From NCBI GenBank assembly GCA_902791165.1, contig CADAVB010000018.1, forward strand, positions 1 to 53,127: a DNA stretch of 53,127 nt, given 5' to 3'. The position numbers were made by a program, and so were the translations under genes. Below the pieces are notes generated by a model that was not told the DNA's origin, searched no databases, and saw nothing but the letters and a program-made list of their open reading frames with translations. Positions within the stretch are counted from its first letter, which is position 1; each line of letters opens with the position of its first letter. Origin of the DNA: an uncultured Bacteroidia bacterium (GTDB lineage: Bacteria; Bacteroidota; Bacteroidia; Bacteroidales; F082). Shown in pieces: positions 25,222-35,641 of the stretch.

Positions 25222-27825
25222 ATGGCAGGAAACGCAACTGAAACCCCGTTGATGAAGCAGTATTACTCGTTTAAGGCGAAGTATCCCGACGCGATGCTGC
25301 TGTTTCGCGTGGGCGATTTTTACGAGACTTACGGCGAGGACGCTGTGAAGTCGTCGAAGATTTTGGGCATTGTATTGACCAAACGTTCCAACGGCGCTTC
25401 GGCGGATGTGGAGTTGGCCGGTTTCCCCTATCATTCCTTGGATTCTTACCTGCCAAAGTTGGTTCGCGCCGGACTGAAAGTAGCTGTGTGCGAGCAACTT
25501 GAAGACCCGAAATTGGCAAAAAAGCTGGTGAAACGAGGCGTGGTGGAATTAGTTACGCCTGGAGTGACCTATAATGACAATGTCCTTGAACAAAAAGAGA
25601 ACAATTTCTTGGCTTCGGTGCATCTCGAAAAGGAGGTTTCTGGCGTGTCGTTCTTAGATGTTTCGACGGGCGAGTTTTTCCTCACGCAAGGCTCTAACGA
25701 ATACATTGACAAACTGTTACAAAGTTTCAATCCGTCGGAGGTTTTGGTGCAACGCAATAAGCGCAAGGACTTCATCGACCTGTTCGGTGGCAAGTATTAC
25801 CTCACCGTTTTCGACGACTGGGTCTTTACCGACGACTACGCCAACGTGATTCTCAACAAGCAACTGCATACGGTTTCGCTGAAAGGCTTCGGCGTCGATG
25901 ATTTCCCGAAAGGCATCATCGCGGCAGGTGCAGCGATTCATTACTTGATTGAAACACAACACGATAAATTAGCCCATATCACTTCCTTGTCGCGCATCGA
26001 CCAAGGACAGTATGTGTGGTTGGACAAGTTCACGATTCGCAATCTGGAACTGCTTCACACGACCAACCTGAACGCCAAGACTTTGATTGACGTCATCGAC
26101 AAGACCGTTTCGCCGATGGGCGGACGACTGATGCGCCGCTGGCTGAGTTTGCCGCTGAAAAACAAGGAACAAATCGAGGCGCGTTATGAGGTGGTGCAGT
26201 TCTTCATCGACCACCGCGACTTGATAGCCAAGTTCCAAGATGCGGTTCGACAAGTAGGTGATTTGGAGCGACTTATCTCGAAGGTTTCACTTTCGCGGGT
26301 CAATCCGAGAGAACTGCTGCAAGTGGGTCGCGCTTTGGATCAGATTGAGGTTTTGAAGACGGCTTGCGAAGAGAGTGCTCATGCTTCTTTGCAAAAATAC
26401 GCCGAACAACTCAATCCTTGCGCGTCCATTCGCGAAAGAATCAAAAAGACGCTGAATCCCGATGCGCCGGCGGTGATTTCCAAAGGCAACTACATCGCTG
26501 ATGGCGTGGATGCCGAACTTGACGAACTGCGCAATTTGTCGCGCTCAGGCAAGGAATACCTTATGAGCATTCAACGCCGCGAAATGGAACTGACGGGCAT
26601 CACTTCGCTGAAAGTGGGCTACAACAACGTGTTCGGCTATTATCTCGAAGTCACGAATTCGCATAAGGACAAGGTGCCGACGGAGTGGATCCGCAAGCAA
26701 ACCTTAACCAACGCCGAGCGTTACATCACTGAGGAACTGAAACAATACGAGCAGAAAATCCTCGGCGCGGAGGAGAAAATCAGCATTATTGAGCAGCGGG
26801 TTTACAATGAATTGGTTACCGCTGTGACCGAGTTCGTGGAACCCATTCAAGTGGATGCTTCCATCGTGGCTCGCATTGACTGCTTGGTGAGTTTCGCCGA
26901 CATTTCGCTGAAAAACAACTATGTGCAGCCCGTCATCGACGATTCGTTTGTCTTAGACATCAAGGAAGGCCGCCATCCCGTCATCGAGCAGATGATGCCC
27001 GTGGGCGAGAGCTACATCGCCAACGATGTTTACCTCGACACCGACAAGCAGCAAATCATCATCATCACCGGCCCGAATATGTCGGGTAAGTCGGCCCTGC
27101 TGCGCCAAACCGCCTTGATTGTGCTGATGGCGCAAATGGGTTGTTTCGTGCCAGCGGCTTCGGCGCGTATCGGCTTGGTGGACAAGATTTTCACCCGTGT
27201 GGGTGCCTCCGACAACATCTCCTCCGGCGAATCGACCTTTATGGTGGAGATGAACGAGACGGCGAGCATCTTGAATAATGTGTCGTCGCGGAGCCTCGTG
27301 CTGTTGGACGAAATCGGGCGCGGCACCAGCACCTACGACGGCATCAGCATCGCTTGGGCCATCACCGAGTTTTTGCACGACCACCCCGTGAGTCGCGCCA
27401 AGGTGATGTTTGCCACGCACTACCACGAACTGAACGAGATGGAGGACTCCTTCGCCCGCATCAAGAACTATCACGTTTCGGTGAAGGAAGTTGGCAACAA
27501 GGTGGTTTTTTTGCGCAAGCTGAAGCGCGGAGGCAGTGCCCACAGTTTCGGTATCCACGTGGCCGAGATGGCCGGAATGCCCCGCAAGGTCGTTGAACGC
27601 GCCACGGCGTTATTGTCCGTTTTGGAGAAATCGCACACCAGCGAGGAAGTAGAGAAAGCCGCCACCAAGAAAGTGGAAGACGGTATGCAATTGAGCTTCA
27701 TCCAGTTGGACGACCCGCTGCTGCTGCAAATCAAGGAAGATATTCTCAATACCAACATTGACACATTGACTCCTGTCGAGGCTTTGATGAAGTTGAATGA
27801 GATTAAGAAGTTGTTGAATCGTTGA
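25222..27825 (+). CDS. mutS: DNA mismatch repair protein MutS
   Basis: An 867-residue full-length MutS. The mismatch-wedge motif [11 protein letters not shown] is near residue 36. Connector, core and clamp domains follow, with the core segment [18 protein letters not shown]. The ATPase has Walker [15 protein letters not shown] (near 617), [16 protein letters not shown], Walker [17 protein letters not shown] and [12 protein letters not shown] dimerising helix-turn-helix tail ends in IKKLLNR. It recognises mismatches and recruits MutL. Monocistronic. Confidence 0.98.
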   Translation: MAGNATETPLMKQYYSFKAKYPDAMLLFRVGDFYETYGEDAVKSSKILGIVLTKRSNGASADVELAGFPYHSLDSYLPKLVRAGLKVAVCEQLEDPKLAKKLVKRGVVELVTPGVTYNDNVLEQKENNFLASVHLEKEVSGVSFLDVSTGEFFLTQGSNEYIDKLLQSFNPSEVLVQRNKRKDFIDLFGGKYYLTVFDDWVFTDDYANVILNKQLHTVSLKGFGVDDFPKGIIAAGAAIHYLIETQHDKLAHITSLSRIDQGQYVWLDKFTIRNLELLHTTNLNAKTLIDVIDKTVSPMGGRLMRRWLSLPLKNKEQIEARYEVVQFFIDHRDLIAKFQDAVRQVGDLERLISKVSLSRVNPRELLQVGRALDQIEVLKTACEESAHASLQKYAEQLNPCASIRERIKKTLNPDAPAVISKGNYIADGVDAELDELRNLSRSGKEYLMSIQRREMELTGITSLKVGYNNVFGYYLEVTNSHKDKVPTEWIRKQTLTNAERYITEELKQYEQKILGAEEKISIIEQRVYNELVTAVTEFVEPIQVDASIVARIDCLVSFADISLKNNYVQPVIDDSFVLDIKEGRHPVIEQMMPVGESYIANDVYLDTDKQQIIIITGPNMSGKSALLRQTALIVLMAQMGCFVPAASARIGLVDKIFTRVGASDNISSGESTFMVEMNETASILNNVSSRSLVLLDEIGRGTSTYDGISIAWAITEFLHDHPVSRAKVMFATHYHELNEMEDSFARIKNYHVSVKEVGNKVVFLRKLKRGGSAHSFGIHVAEMAGMPRKVVERATALLSVLEKSHTSEEVEKAATKKVEDGMQLSFIQLDDPLLLQIKEDILNTNIDTLTPVEALMKLNEIKKLLNR

Positions 27826-27854
27826 TGGACGTGGATTGTGCCTGCCGGTCGCTG

Positions 27855-27901
27855 CCGTAGGTCGCGACCTACGGTTACGGTAATGTCGTCCCTTCGGGAC
27901 G
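27855..27901. repeat. REP-like double palindrome after mutS
   Basis: A perfect 20-bp palindrome (CCGTAGGTCGCGACCTACGG, 27855-27874) and a second hairpin CGTCCC-TTC-GGGACG (27887-27901). It lies between convergent mutS and the propeller pseudogene. GC-rich paired palindromes like this look like REP elements; a terminator role is also possible. Confidence 0.7.
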
Positions 27902-27910
27902 TGCTCACCT

Positions 27911-29251
27911 AATCTATCTTCACCCGATTAATCCTCCCAAACAGCCGCTCCTTGTCGAAATACACACTATAGGCATAGCCATTATGCACCTTGAAAGTCC
28001 GTGGGTATATGCTGTTACTGGCTTTTTGTGGCTTTTTGACCCATTCCTACCGTGCCTTTGGTTGGGTCGTAGCAACCCAGATAATTGATTCCGTTTTGGA
28101 CGAAAAGACCGTAAATCTTTCCCGTGGCTTCATCAGTAAGGAACTGATTGGCAAAATAGTTCTTCCCTGTAGCAATCGTAAGTGGCCGTTTGTTGGATAG
28201 TTGGAACGTCTTATCAAACTCCACGATTTCAAAGTTTTCCAAATCAACAAGTTGAATGAAATCATCGAATTTCAAGGCTATGGTATGATACTCGGTGGCC
28301 AACACTTGGCAATACCAGCCAATTCTCTTGTGTACCTTGTAATTGACAGCCAAACGGAGCAGGTTGCCATTCCAAACGCCCAAGGCAAGTTCATTTTCAT
28401 TCTCCGGCACCTCACTGTTATAGATGGCAAATATCTCATTCAGATAGGATTGGCACACATTGACTGCCACCGTATCGATGAAACGGTAGAGAAAATGCCG
28501 TTGCTTTAAAGTGTCGTTTTTCAGCACATAGTTGTAAGTCTGCGCCTGCCCGTGGAACTCCTTCACATAATAGTCACGCTTCTCGTAGGCCGTGTTACGC
28601 AACAGGTAAGCATCGTTGAACTCAAACACGATTTTTCTGATTTTGGAATGTGGAAACGGGCAAGGCTTTCCCCGCCGCATCGAAACAAACCTGCAAACAA
28701 GAGTCTTGACCCAAAAGGAGAAAATCTCCGAAAGCGTCGATATACAGTTCATCATAAAAGCCATCAAAATCCGTGACTCCCATATCGTTGCCATTGAGGT
28801 CGAGTAGGCGCAACGAGGAGGTTTTTGCCCTGTTTTCAAGCACTAAAATCCTGTCATCGGCAAAGGCTATGTCGGCGATGTTGGTGCCACGCGGGCTTCG
28901 GTAAAAGTCGCTGTGTGCCGTAACGCCCACTTCCTGAAGGTCGTAGCTCATCTTCCTGATGGAATCGCGCTGCAACTGCTTCGGTGTAAGGCTCACCAAG
29001 GTATCTTGATAGCCGATGCAGGAATAATAAAGGTTGATAGTTTTGGTACGGTCATAAAGCGGCAACTCATAATGCCCTTTGGCATCGGTGCTGGTTCCAT
29101 ATTGCGTATTCACGATGCTGATATTCACATTCTCAACAGGTTTGTTGTTTTCATCCTTACAATAGCCCTGAACCAAGGCGCGTTCTTGGGCCATAATTGG
29201 AATGCTCGTCAGCAGCATTGCAAACAGGGTATAAAGTTTAGCCGCTTTCAT
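27911..29251 (-). pseudogene. Secreted carboxypeptidase-regulatory / 6-bladed beta-propeller protein, frameshifted twice
   Basis: The first frame (from ATG 29251) gives a signal peptide, a CarbopepD-reg domain (VQGYCKDENNKPVENVNISIVN) and the first propeller blades, ending at ...KALPVST. Near 28645 the reading moves to another frame (HSKIRKIVFEFNDAYLLRN...), which carries the rest of the propeller. Near 28030 it shifts again, and a third frame gives the family's typical end (FKVHNGYAYSVYFDKERLFGRINRVKID, stop at 27911). So two single-base changes break one ~445-codon gene. It lies just behind the ChaN/TIKI-like gene. Whether this is real decay or sequence error cannot be told here. Confidence 0.78.
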
Positions 29252-29259
29252 AACATCAT

Positions 29260-30489
29260 TCACTTCACCGTTACGGTAACATACCGATACTCCTTCCCGT
29301 CGTCAAACCGCAGCAAATACTCTCCCTTGTAAAGTGCCAATTTGAACTCCTTTTCATCTTTGCTGTACATGTATTGGTCGATGGGAACACATTGCTCGCC
29401 TTCCGATATTAGGAACGCGCTCACACAACCTTCGGGGAAACCGTTCTTTTTGATAAAACGGCGGTCAATAGTATAAAGTACCTTGCCATTGTAGAGTTTC
29501 CAGTCGGGGATGTTGTCCTCGATGAAGCGTGTGCGCGGCAGGCAACAGGTGGCATCCATGCCTGAGTTGTTTGGATAAATGCGTTTCGCAGTATCATAAC
29601 AGATGATCGGCTCATGGTTGGGCATGGCATCAATACGGTCAAAAAATGCGGTACGCAGCGAGTCCATACTTTCGTATTGTTCAGAGAAAGTCATGACGCT
29701 GCAATCCATCGTAAACGGGTCAATGCCCGTCTTTTCCTTGAAAAATCCACCCATCATCGACCACCCTTTGCGGTCGGAGATATGTCCCATACCTCCATAA
29801 ACCAAAAATTTCGCTTCGGGATCTTTGTCCAGAATATTCTTGATCAGGTTGTCTGCTTCATTCCTCTCGCGGTCAACGCCCCAACCATCGGCCTCATATG
29901 GCACCAGTGTAAAGCCTATGTGGAGTGCCGTCCTTAACAGGTCGCCGAAAACAGGTTCATCACTATAGAATCCCGTCTCGCCAAGAAGCACGGTGCGCCG
30001 CTCGTTCATTAAGGAGTCTTTCGCAAATAAGGTTTCAGCGGCAAAGTAACGGTATCCGTTTTGGTAGCATTTTTCCAACCAACTGATGACAAAAGCCCTG
30101 CTATGGGGATTAAAATGCATTTCGTTAAGCATGATGACACGATTGTTTTTGATGATGCTGTCTATCACTTCCGACAAAGGTATTGCCATCACATTTTCAT
30201 AGGTCCCGGCCAAACGCGTTTTGTCCGAAAACAAATTGCCTTTTTCGGCCATACGCATGGCATCCTTGTAATGCCCTACCCGTGAATACAGAATACTCAA
30301 AAGGTCATGATAGGGGCGCTCAAATTGTGACCCGTCATAAAGGCTGTCCATACTGATGAGTTTCTTCAACGAACGATAGCTGAATCCATCTTCCTTGGCT
30401 ACTGCGTATGGATTTTGGAGTTTGTTTTGCGCCATGGCGCTTTGGAATGAGAGTGCCGCCAAAAGCACTAGAAAGTAAATTTTCTTCAT
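29260..30489 (-). CDS. Secreted ChaN/TIKI-like protein
   Basis: A 409-residue protein with a signal peptide (MKKIYFLVLLAALSFQSAMAQ). The core resembles the ChaN/TIKI/EreA-like fold: VIMLNEMHFNPHSRAFVISWL (strand, Glu and His), YRYFAAETLF, and later AKFLVYGGMGHISD with the second conserved Gly-x-His. Members bind haem or act as metallo-hydrolases, but no function is proven for this type. The C-terminal ~100 residues form a separate beta-rich tail. It overlaps the start region of the frameshifted propeller gene, so they were one operon. Confidence 0.72.
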   Translation of the reverse strand: MKKIYFLVLLAALSFQSAMAQNKLQNPYAVAKEDGFSYRSLKKLISMDSLYDGSQFERPYHDLLSILYSRVGHYKDAMRMAEKGNLFSDKTRLAGTYENVMAIPLSEVIDSIIKNNRVIMLNEMHFNPHSRAFVISWLEKCYQNGYRYFAAETLFAKDSLMNERRTVLLGETGFYSDEPVFGDLLRTALHIGFTLVPYEADGWGVDRERNEADNLIKNILDKDPEAKFLVYGGMGHISDRKGWSMMGGFFKEKTGIDPFTMDCSVMTFSEQYESMDSLRTAFFDRIDAMPNHEPIICYDTAKRIYPNNSGMDATCCLPRTRFIEDNIPDWKLYNGKVLYTIDRRFIKKNGFPEGCVSAFLISEGEQCVPIDQYMYSKDEKEFKLALYKGEYLLRFDDGKEYRYVTVTVK

Positions 30490-30607
30490 AGAGTATGATT
30501 TTCAATGGTTTAACTATGTAAAAAACAAATTAAATACTGCAAAAATTATGCCGAATATTGTCTGTTTTTTTAAATGCAAACGCCTCTGATTTCCTTATTT
30601 TTCAAAA

Positions 30608-31348
30608 CTACACTTCTTTCCAAAACCACCAGACCCCGTATGCCAACGAAGAGAGGCAGACCACAAGGATGACCCACCAAATGGCAAGGGATTCAATACT
30701 CAAATCTATGAAAGCAAAGACGATACAAAGAGAGTTGTTGACGATGTGGATAATGATGCCAGGGATGATGCTACCTGTGCGCCAATAGAGCCAACCTATG
30801 ATGATACCAAATCCTAAGGTGCTGATAATCTTCACAAAAGACATGTGAAACAAAGCGAAGACAATAGCAGTAATGAGGATAGCCAGCCAAGGACGGCACC
30901 TCGACTTGAGCAGACCTGCAAGAAAAATACCACGAAATCCAATTTCTTCTACAATGGGGATGATAATGCAGCTATGTAATATTCCTGCAATACCCAAAAA
31001 TAGATTTGGGTCTGATTTGTTCAAAGATTCACTTTCTTCCATAAAAAGATAAATATCAAGCATGGATACAACAAAAAACGACACAAACAAATTAGCTACG
31101 GCGACCAAAACAGACATGCCAACCGCAGGCCAAACCATGCGCCGCTCAATGCGACCGAATGACAAATCAACATAGTGTTTGCCAAAATACACAATGGAGA
31201 TTAGCAAATATCCCAACGCCAACGTCCATTTCATGATTTCCTCGCTCTTACAGATATGCCCTAAAAAAACGCCGATAATTCCAACCGCAAAATACAAAAA
31301 GCTCCAAAGCAGAAATAGTTTTACTGTTTTCATTAGTTCTTCATTCAT
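30608..31348 (-). CDS. CPBP-family intramembrane metalloprotease
   Basis: A 246-residue polytopic membrane protein with the CPBP (CAAX/Abi) motifs EEIGFRGIFLAGLL (glutamates), FALFHMSF (His) and GIIIHIVNN (His). In bacteria these proteins serve in bacteriocin immunity, surface processing or signalling. About seven hydrophobic helices. No bacteriocin gene is nearby. The start could be the ATG at 30608-31348's first codon or five codons later (MKTVKL). Confidence 0.88.
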   Translation of the reverse strand: MNEELMKTVKLFLLWSFLYFAVGIIGVFLGHICKSEEIMKWTLALGYLLISIVYFGKHYVDLSFGRIERRMVWPAVGMSVLVAVANLFVSFFVVSMLDIYLFMEESESLNKSDPNLFLGIAGILHSCIIIPIVEEIGFRGIFLAGLLKSRCRPWLAILITAIVFALFHMSFVKIISTLGFGIIIGWLYWRTGSIIPGIIIHIVNNSLCIVFAFIDLSIESLAIWWVILVVCLSSLAYGVWWFWKEV

Positions 31349-31427
31349 AATCTTTTGTTTTCATAGGGCTGTGGATTTCAGAACTTGAGTTTCGAATTAT
31401 CGGGGTCTTCGAAAGCATTGCAGCTTT

Positions 31428-32828
31428 TCAAATATGACCAAAGCTCGTCAGCGTTTGGCCGAAAAAGTGCATTTTTTCCATCGTTTTAATGTAGGCCATG
31501 GGTTCTCCCTGACGGCTTAACTTGCGGAGCGATAGCAGATAATCTTCACGATACACGGTTGGCACAATGATTTTAGCTTCGCCAGCGCGAAACAGTTCAG
31601 CGTTCATCATCACCCGGGCGGTGCGTCCGTTGCCGTCGTTAAAGGGATGCGTCTCGCTGATGAGGAACATCATGTAGATGGCTTTGGCCAACGGCGAGGT
31701 CAGCGCAGTATAATAATCGAATCCAGCCTCTAATGTTCCTTGAACCAATTTGGCATCAACAAACTCGGTGTTTCCCGCGCGGTTGTTCACTTGCTTGAAT
31801 TGCCCGGGGTTCAGGTCGGGGCGGCCTGAAAGAAGTATGGCATGACGACGGCGCAGAATGTCTATCAGTTCCTGTGGAGTTTGCGGATAACGCTGCATCT
31901 CGCTTCGGTTCGAAACCAACTGGAACGTGCCCAAAATATCATGCGAGTCCTCATTTCTGTTCGCTATCGGAATGCCCGTCTCAACAATCTGTCGGGCTTC
32001 ATCAACCTCGAATTCCGTTCCCTCGATGTAATTGGAGAAATAACTCTCAAAAAAAGCAATGTCGCGGTATTCGTTTTCCGACTGCGGCTGTATGGGGCGT
32101 GAAATGAAGTGCTGGTTTTGCAATGCGTCATAAAGGGTCTCGAACAGCCGTTTCCTGTTCTCGTCGTATCTCAAGCCCACCGACAAGGCTTGTGCGTAGG
32201 TGGTCGCGAGTGCAGCCGAATCATGTGTTGCCAGCAGTGCCGAAATCAGCACACTGATCTTTTTGAACTCCTTGGCCATGCCAAGCCTTACCGCAGTTTC
32301 ATGCAAGGCATCACGATAAGCGTTCAAGCCCGCTTCACCGCTGGCAATCAGTATGTTGCCAAGTTTCTTTTCAATCACATCGACAGGCAACACCTTTGGA
32401 TCACCGTCAGTCCGGCGCGACTCCTGCATGTTCTCAAGCATCCATCGGTGTTCGCTTGCGATAAACATCTGACCGAATACGGTATCGTTCTTGTCGGCTT
32501 CCGGGCCTTTGTACACAACGACCACAATGCCAGGCAAGTCAGTCACCTTTTTGCTGAAAGTGCCCGTCAAGAAAAAATAACCGTTGGCCGTCAAACGCAT
32601 CTCACGCGCACTTCGGTGGCTGATAATCGTCCCCGGAAAGCGCCACATAAGGATATTCAGGATGTTGCGGCGGACAATATTTTCTGGGCTGTCAATCAGG
32701 TTGGTCGTATAGAGACGTGGAGCAATCTTACGTAGTTTTTCCTGTTTGATGAGGCGTGAAATAGCGTGCGACACATCAGGGTCGGACGACGCAAACACAA
32801 TTTCCTTATCCAAATCCAGTTCCATCAT
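31428..32828 (-). CDS. Fic-domain protein with an N-terminal winged-helix region
   Basis: A 466-residue protein. The first ~180 residues resemble AbiEi-type winged-helix regulators (DVSHAISRLIKQEKLRKIAPRLY, then IISHRSAREM). The C-terminal part is a Fic AMP-transferase fold with the active motif HPFNDGNGRTAR (near 394), whose His, Asp and Arg are all present. An upstream inhibitory-helix motif SNYIEG (near 266) fits (S/T)xxxE(G/N), so this is a class II, self-inhibited Fic. It probably AMPylates a target when inhibition is released, with the N-terminus binding DNA or acting as a built-in antitoxin-like part. A TATTTTTG box precedes it. Confidence 0.88.
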   Translation of the reverse strand: MMELDLDKEIVFASSDPDVSHAISRLIKQEKLRKIAPRLYTTNLIDSPENIVRRNILNILMWRFPGTIISHRSAREMRLTANGYFFLTGTFSKKVTDLPGIVVVVYKGPEADKNDTVFGQMFIASEHRWMLENMQESRRTDGDPKVLPVDVIEKKLGNILIASGEAGLNAYRDALHETAVRLGMAKEFKKISVLISALLATHDSAALATTYAQALSVGLRYDENRKRLFETLYDALQNQHFISRPIQPQSENEYRDIAFFESYFSNYIEGTEFEVDEARQIVETGIPIANRNEDSHDILGTFQLVSNRSEMQRYPQTPQELIDILRRRHAILLSGRPDLNPGQFKQVNNRAGNTEFVDAKLVQGTLEAGFDYYTALTSPLAKAIYMMFLISETHPFNDGNGRTARVMMNAELFRAGEAKIIVPTVYREDYLLSLRKLSRQGEPMAYIKTMEKMHFFGQTLTSFGHI

Positions 32829-32853
32829 GCAAATTTTCTATAATTACACCCGC

Positions 32854-32861
32854 AAAAATAC
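32854..32861 (-). promoter_or_regulatory. -7 box of the Fic gene
   Basis: TATTTTTG on the minus strand, 26 bases before the start codon. Confidence 0.45.
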
Positions 32862-32933
32862 AAATTTTGTCGAATAACATGTGAAAAACAACAAATTTTA
32901 GCGATTTATTACCTTGGTATCGGATTGTTGTTA

Positions 32934-33497
32934 TTATGATTCCAAATCTTCCAAAACCATCTCCAACTTCAGTTCTACTTCAGGCGAAACATACACATTT
33001 TTAATAAAATAGGACACCAACAAAATTAGGGCAATCATTGAACACACAAAGAAAATGGGGAGCACTATTTTTAGGTTAGATGGCCAATTTAAGACAAGTA
33101 TGTATGTTGCCCAAGCCATTATGAGCAAAATGGTTAAAATCCATAGAAACCTGTTCCCTATTTTGTAGATTTTCAGGGCTTTGCGGAGCCGCCGTGCGTA
33201 TTCCGTCACAGGCATAGAGGCGGAATTGCCTTTGCGAACCACAAGATACGTGTAAATGCTTATGACGAGGAGACACACGCACCAAAGTAGAAATATCCCA
33301 AGTTCAAGTCTCCAATAAAAGTAAGCTGCCCACAGGGTAATTATGACAATTCTGCCAATCAGTTTCCGCTGCAATTCGGAAATGTGTTTTTTTGTGGCTT
33401 CACTGACAAGCCTTTCGTCAACGATGCTTTCGTTTTCCAGCTTTTCGTTTAAGGTGGCCAATTGCGCCCGCATTTCTTCCAATTCGTTGTTTTCCAT
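32934..33497 (-). CDS. Two- to four-helix membrane protein paired with an ECF sigma factor
   Basis: A 187-residue protein. It has an N-terminal coiled coil (residues 1-45), two hydrophobic helices around 50-90 and two more around 120-170. No zinc-finger anti-sigma motif. It starts 13 bases after the sigma gene stops, the position of a membrane anti-sigma partner in Bacteroidales. A regulatory role is inferred from position only. Confidence 0.7.
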   Translation of the reverse strand: MENNELEEMRAQLATLNEKLENESIVDERLVSEATKKHISELQRKLIGRIVIITLWAAYFYWRLELGIFLLWCVCLLVISIYTYLVVRKGNSASMPVTEYARRLRKALKIYKIGNRFLWILTILLIMAWATYILVLNWPSNLKIVLPIFFVCSMIALILLVSYFIKNVYVSPEVELKLEMVLEDLES

Positions 33498-33509
33498 TGC
33501 TTTGCGTTT

Positions 33510-33992
33510 TTATTCGTTTGACATTTTCTTCAGTTGTTCCTTGATTCTGACCAATTTGACGGAAACGTTCTTGGTGGAGATGCCGATGATTTGCCCGATT
33601 TCCTCATAGCTCATATTTTCAAGCCAAAGCAAGATGATGGCCCTATCGACTACGCCGAGTTTGTTGATGCGGCGGTAGAGTTGCTGGATTTGTCGGGTGT
33701 CGTCGTCGGTGTCGGTGAAGAGGTTGATGTCCATCGAGAGCGGCACGGTTTCCACGCTGCGTTTCTTCTTGCGCTCAGCGGTGAGGCAGGTGTTGAGGCT
33801 GACGCGCCAAATCCAAGTCTTCAGGTCGCATTGCCCCTTGAACGAGTCGAAGCCCCGCCAAAGGTTGATGAGCGTCTCTTGGAACAGGTCGTTCACCTCG
33901 TCCTGATCCTTCGAGAAGAGGTAGCACACGGTGAAGATGGTGTTTTTGTGTGCTTTCACAGTGTCGGTAAACTCTTTTTCTTTCTCTTTCAT
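33510..33992 (-). CDS. ECF-type RNA polymerase sigma factor
   Basis: A 160-residue sigma-70-family factor. Region 2 has DLFQETLINLWRGFDSFKGQCDLKTWIWRVSLNTC. Region 4 has LGVVDRAIILLWLENMSYEEIGQIIGISTKNVSVKLVRIKEQL. No region 3, so it is ECF-type. Its probable partner is the membrane protein behind it. It is divergent from the tRNA operon. Confidence 0.93.
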   Translation of the reverse strand: MKEKEKEFTDTVKAHKNTIFTVCYLFSKDQDEVNDLFQETLINLWRGFDSFKGQCDLKTWIWRVSLNTCLTAERKKKRSVETVPLSMDINLFTDTDDDTRQIQQLYRRINKLGVVDRAIILLWLENMSYEEIGQIIGISTKNVSVKLVRIKEQLKKMSNE

Positions 33993-34067
33993 CGTTCAGA
34001 ATCGTTTGCCAATTAGACGCAAAATCAGCGAAAAAACTACAAAGAAAGAAAATTTTTCTCAAAAATG

Positions 34068-34097
34068 TTTGCGGTATTGAAAAAAGTTGTACTTTTG
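34068..34097 (+). promoter_or_regulatory. Promoter of the tRNA-Gly/tRNA-Leu pair
   Basis: TTTG at 34068-34071 and TACTTTTG at 34090-34097 with 18-base spacing, about 60 bases before tRNA-Gly. This is the best match to the Bacteroidota consensus in the window. Confidence 0.7.
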
Positions 34098-34159
34098 CAC
34101 CGCAATTCGCAAGCGGAAACCTTGAGCGAAAGTGACAAGGTTCCCGATTTGCAAGCGAA

Positions 34160-34235
<76 letters not shown>

Positions 34236-34240
34236 GAAGG

Positions 34241-34264
34241 TCCCGATGGAAGTCGGGATTTTTT
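34241..34264 (+). terminator. Terminator-like hairpin between the tRNAs
   Basis: TCCCGA-TGGAAG-TCGGGA followed by six T. It lies between tRNA-Gly and tRNA-Leu, so either they are separate units or readthrough is partial. Confidence 0.7.
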
Positions 34265-34270
34265 GTGTAA

Positions 34271-34359
34271 GTGCCTGAGTGGTGGAATTGGTAGACACGA
34301 GGGACTTAAAATCCCTTGGCCTTTAAAGCCGTGCCGGTTCGAGCCCGGCCTCGGGTACA
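34271..34359 (+). tRNA. tRNA-Leu (anticodon TAA)
   Basis: A class II tRNA with a long variable arm. Acceptor GTGCCTG pairs with CGGGTAC (two G-U wobbles). Anticodon arm AGGGA-CTTAAAA-TCCCT has TAA, and the T-arm has CCGGTTCGAGCCCGG. CCA is not encoded, unlike in the tRNA-Gly next to it. Confidence 0.93.
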
Positions 34360-34363
34360 GCGC

Positions 34364-34399
34364 AAACCCCAATTACTTGTTCAAGCAGTTGGGGTTTTG
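34364..34399. terminator. Terminator after tRNA-Leu
   Basis: AAACCCCAA pairs with TTGGGGTTT across a 16-base loop, with T-rich flanks on both strands. It also ends the convergent nuclease gene, whose stop lies at 34401. Confidence 0.75.
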
Positions 34400-34400
34400 T

Positions 34401-35633
34401 TTAGTCCATTGCGGCTAATTGCTTGTTGATGATGCTCACAACTCTTTTGACCAAAGCATTGCCCGTTGAATGGATTTCTTCAGTAATAACCAACCACCAA
34501 CCTCCTCCTGTTTCTTCTTCAATATTTCCCTTTTCCTTTTCAAAAGTTGTTTTAAAAGCCTTGTAATAATGTTTTGCTTTTGATCTTGGCGCTTTGGCTT
34601 CTTTAAAGTAATCCTTATTTTCCTTTTCAAAGCCTATTCCATACGAAAAACTATTGTCCTCTAAATTGATTACAAAATATGATTTTAGTTCTTTATTGTT
34701 TTGAGTACGCCAATGTGGCCCATAGTGAAAAGAGAAACAAGTCCCTCCATTCCAAATATCATTTTCCAAATTGTATTTTTTCCCTATACGCTTTTGTATG
34801 GGCTTGATGTATTCTTCAGTTACGTTTTGGGCTTTAAGATCATCAAGCCTGTTTTGGAGAAGAGAACGTAAATCGTCCAAATCATTAATACAATTATCTA
34901 CATAATCAATGTCGTCTTTTCTTTCTCCCAAAAGAGAATCTATAATGCTTTTGTTTATCATTTGCTCTTCTTTTCTGAGGTTAAACATTCCATCTAAATG
35001 ATCAATGTATTGTTCAAGTGCAGATGCGAGGATGGGATTGTCTTCTTTACAAGTCGGTAATACCTCATTTCTCAACCAAGGCAAAATATCATCCTTATAA
35101 TTCAGCGTAATATAGCGGCCTGGATTACTATCATCTTTATAATCCAAAAAGGCCTTTGCTTTGGAAAAACTCTTTTCATCAACTATTTTACTTCCATCTC
35201 TGGTCAAATAAACAACATATACATTTTTGTCTGTTTTCTTAAAACTATGTTCTTTTATGGCATCTATATATCTGTCTAATTGTTGTTCTTGGTCTGGAGC
35301 CCAATGAATCTTATTTTCAATAATTATTGCGTATATTCCCTTTTCTTCAATCAAAGCATCAATATGTTCTTCTTGTCCGGAAATATGGGGCTTCTCAATT
35401 TGATATTGATGCGAGAATTGTTTGCAATGGGATGACAACACAAACATAAAAGACAATAGGAAAGGATATTCCTCATTTTCCGATTGGTACTGAAGCAGTT
35501 TTATTAATATCCTACTATGAGCGTTTTCGTTAGCATGTAATTCATCGATTACATTTAAATGAAAAGGCATTTTATGCTTCTTCTTTTCAAGTAGAAACTG
35601 ATTAATCAATGCAATAAGTTCATCGTTTTCCAT
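34401..35633 (-). CDS. PD-(D/E)XK nuclease-family protein (PDDEXK_4-like)
   Basis: A 410-residue protein. NENAHSRILIKLLQY near the start and the core HIDALIEEKGIYAIIIENKI (about 88-107), then DQEQQLDRYIDAI, match PDDEXK_4. The catalytic D and the E-N-K triad are present. The middle is helical, and a C-terminal ~130-residue domain is unassigned (FSFHYGPHW, WWLVITEEI). It starts 9 bases after dinD. AT-rich, beside two tRNA genes. Probably a DNA-cutting effector of a defence or damage-response pair. Confidence 0.82.
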   Translation of the reverse strand: MENDELIALINQFLLEKKKHKMPFHLNVIDELHANENAHSRILIKLLQYQSENEEYPFLLSFMFVLSSHCKQFSHQYQIEKPHISGQEEHIDALIEEKGIYAIIIENKIHWAPDQEQQLDRYIDAIKEHSFKKTDKNVYVVYLTRDGSKIVDEKSFSKAKAFLDYKDDSNPGRYITLNYKDDILPWLRNEVLPTCKEDNPILASALEQYIDHLDGMFNLRKEEQMINKSIIDSLLGERKDDIDYVDNCINDLDDLRSLLQNRLDDLKAQNVTEEYIKPIQKRIGKKYNLENDIWNGGTCFSFHYGPHWRTQNNKELKSYFVINLEDNSFSYGIGFEKENKDYFKEAKAPRSKAKHYYKAFKTTFEKEKGNIEEETGGGWWLVITEEIHSTGNALVKRVVSIINKQLAAMD

Positions 35634-35641
35634 AAAAAAGG

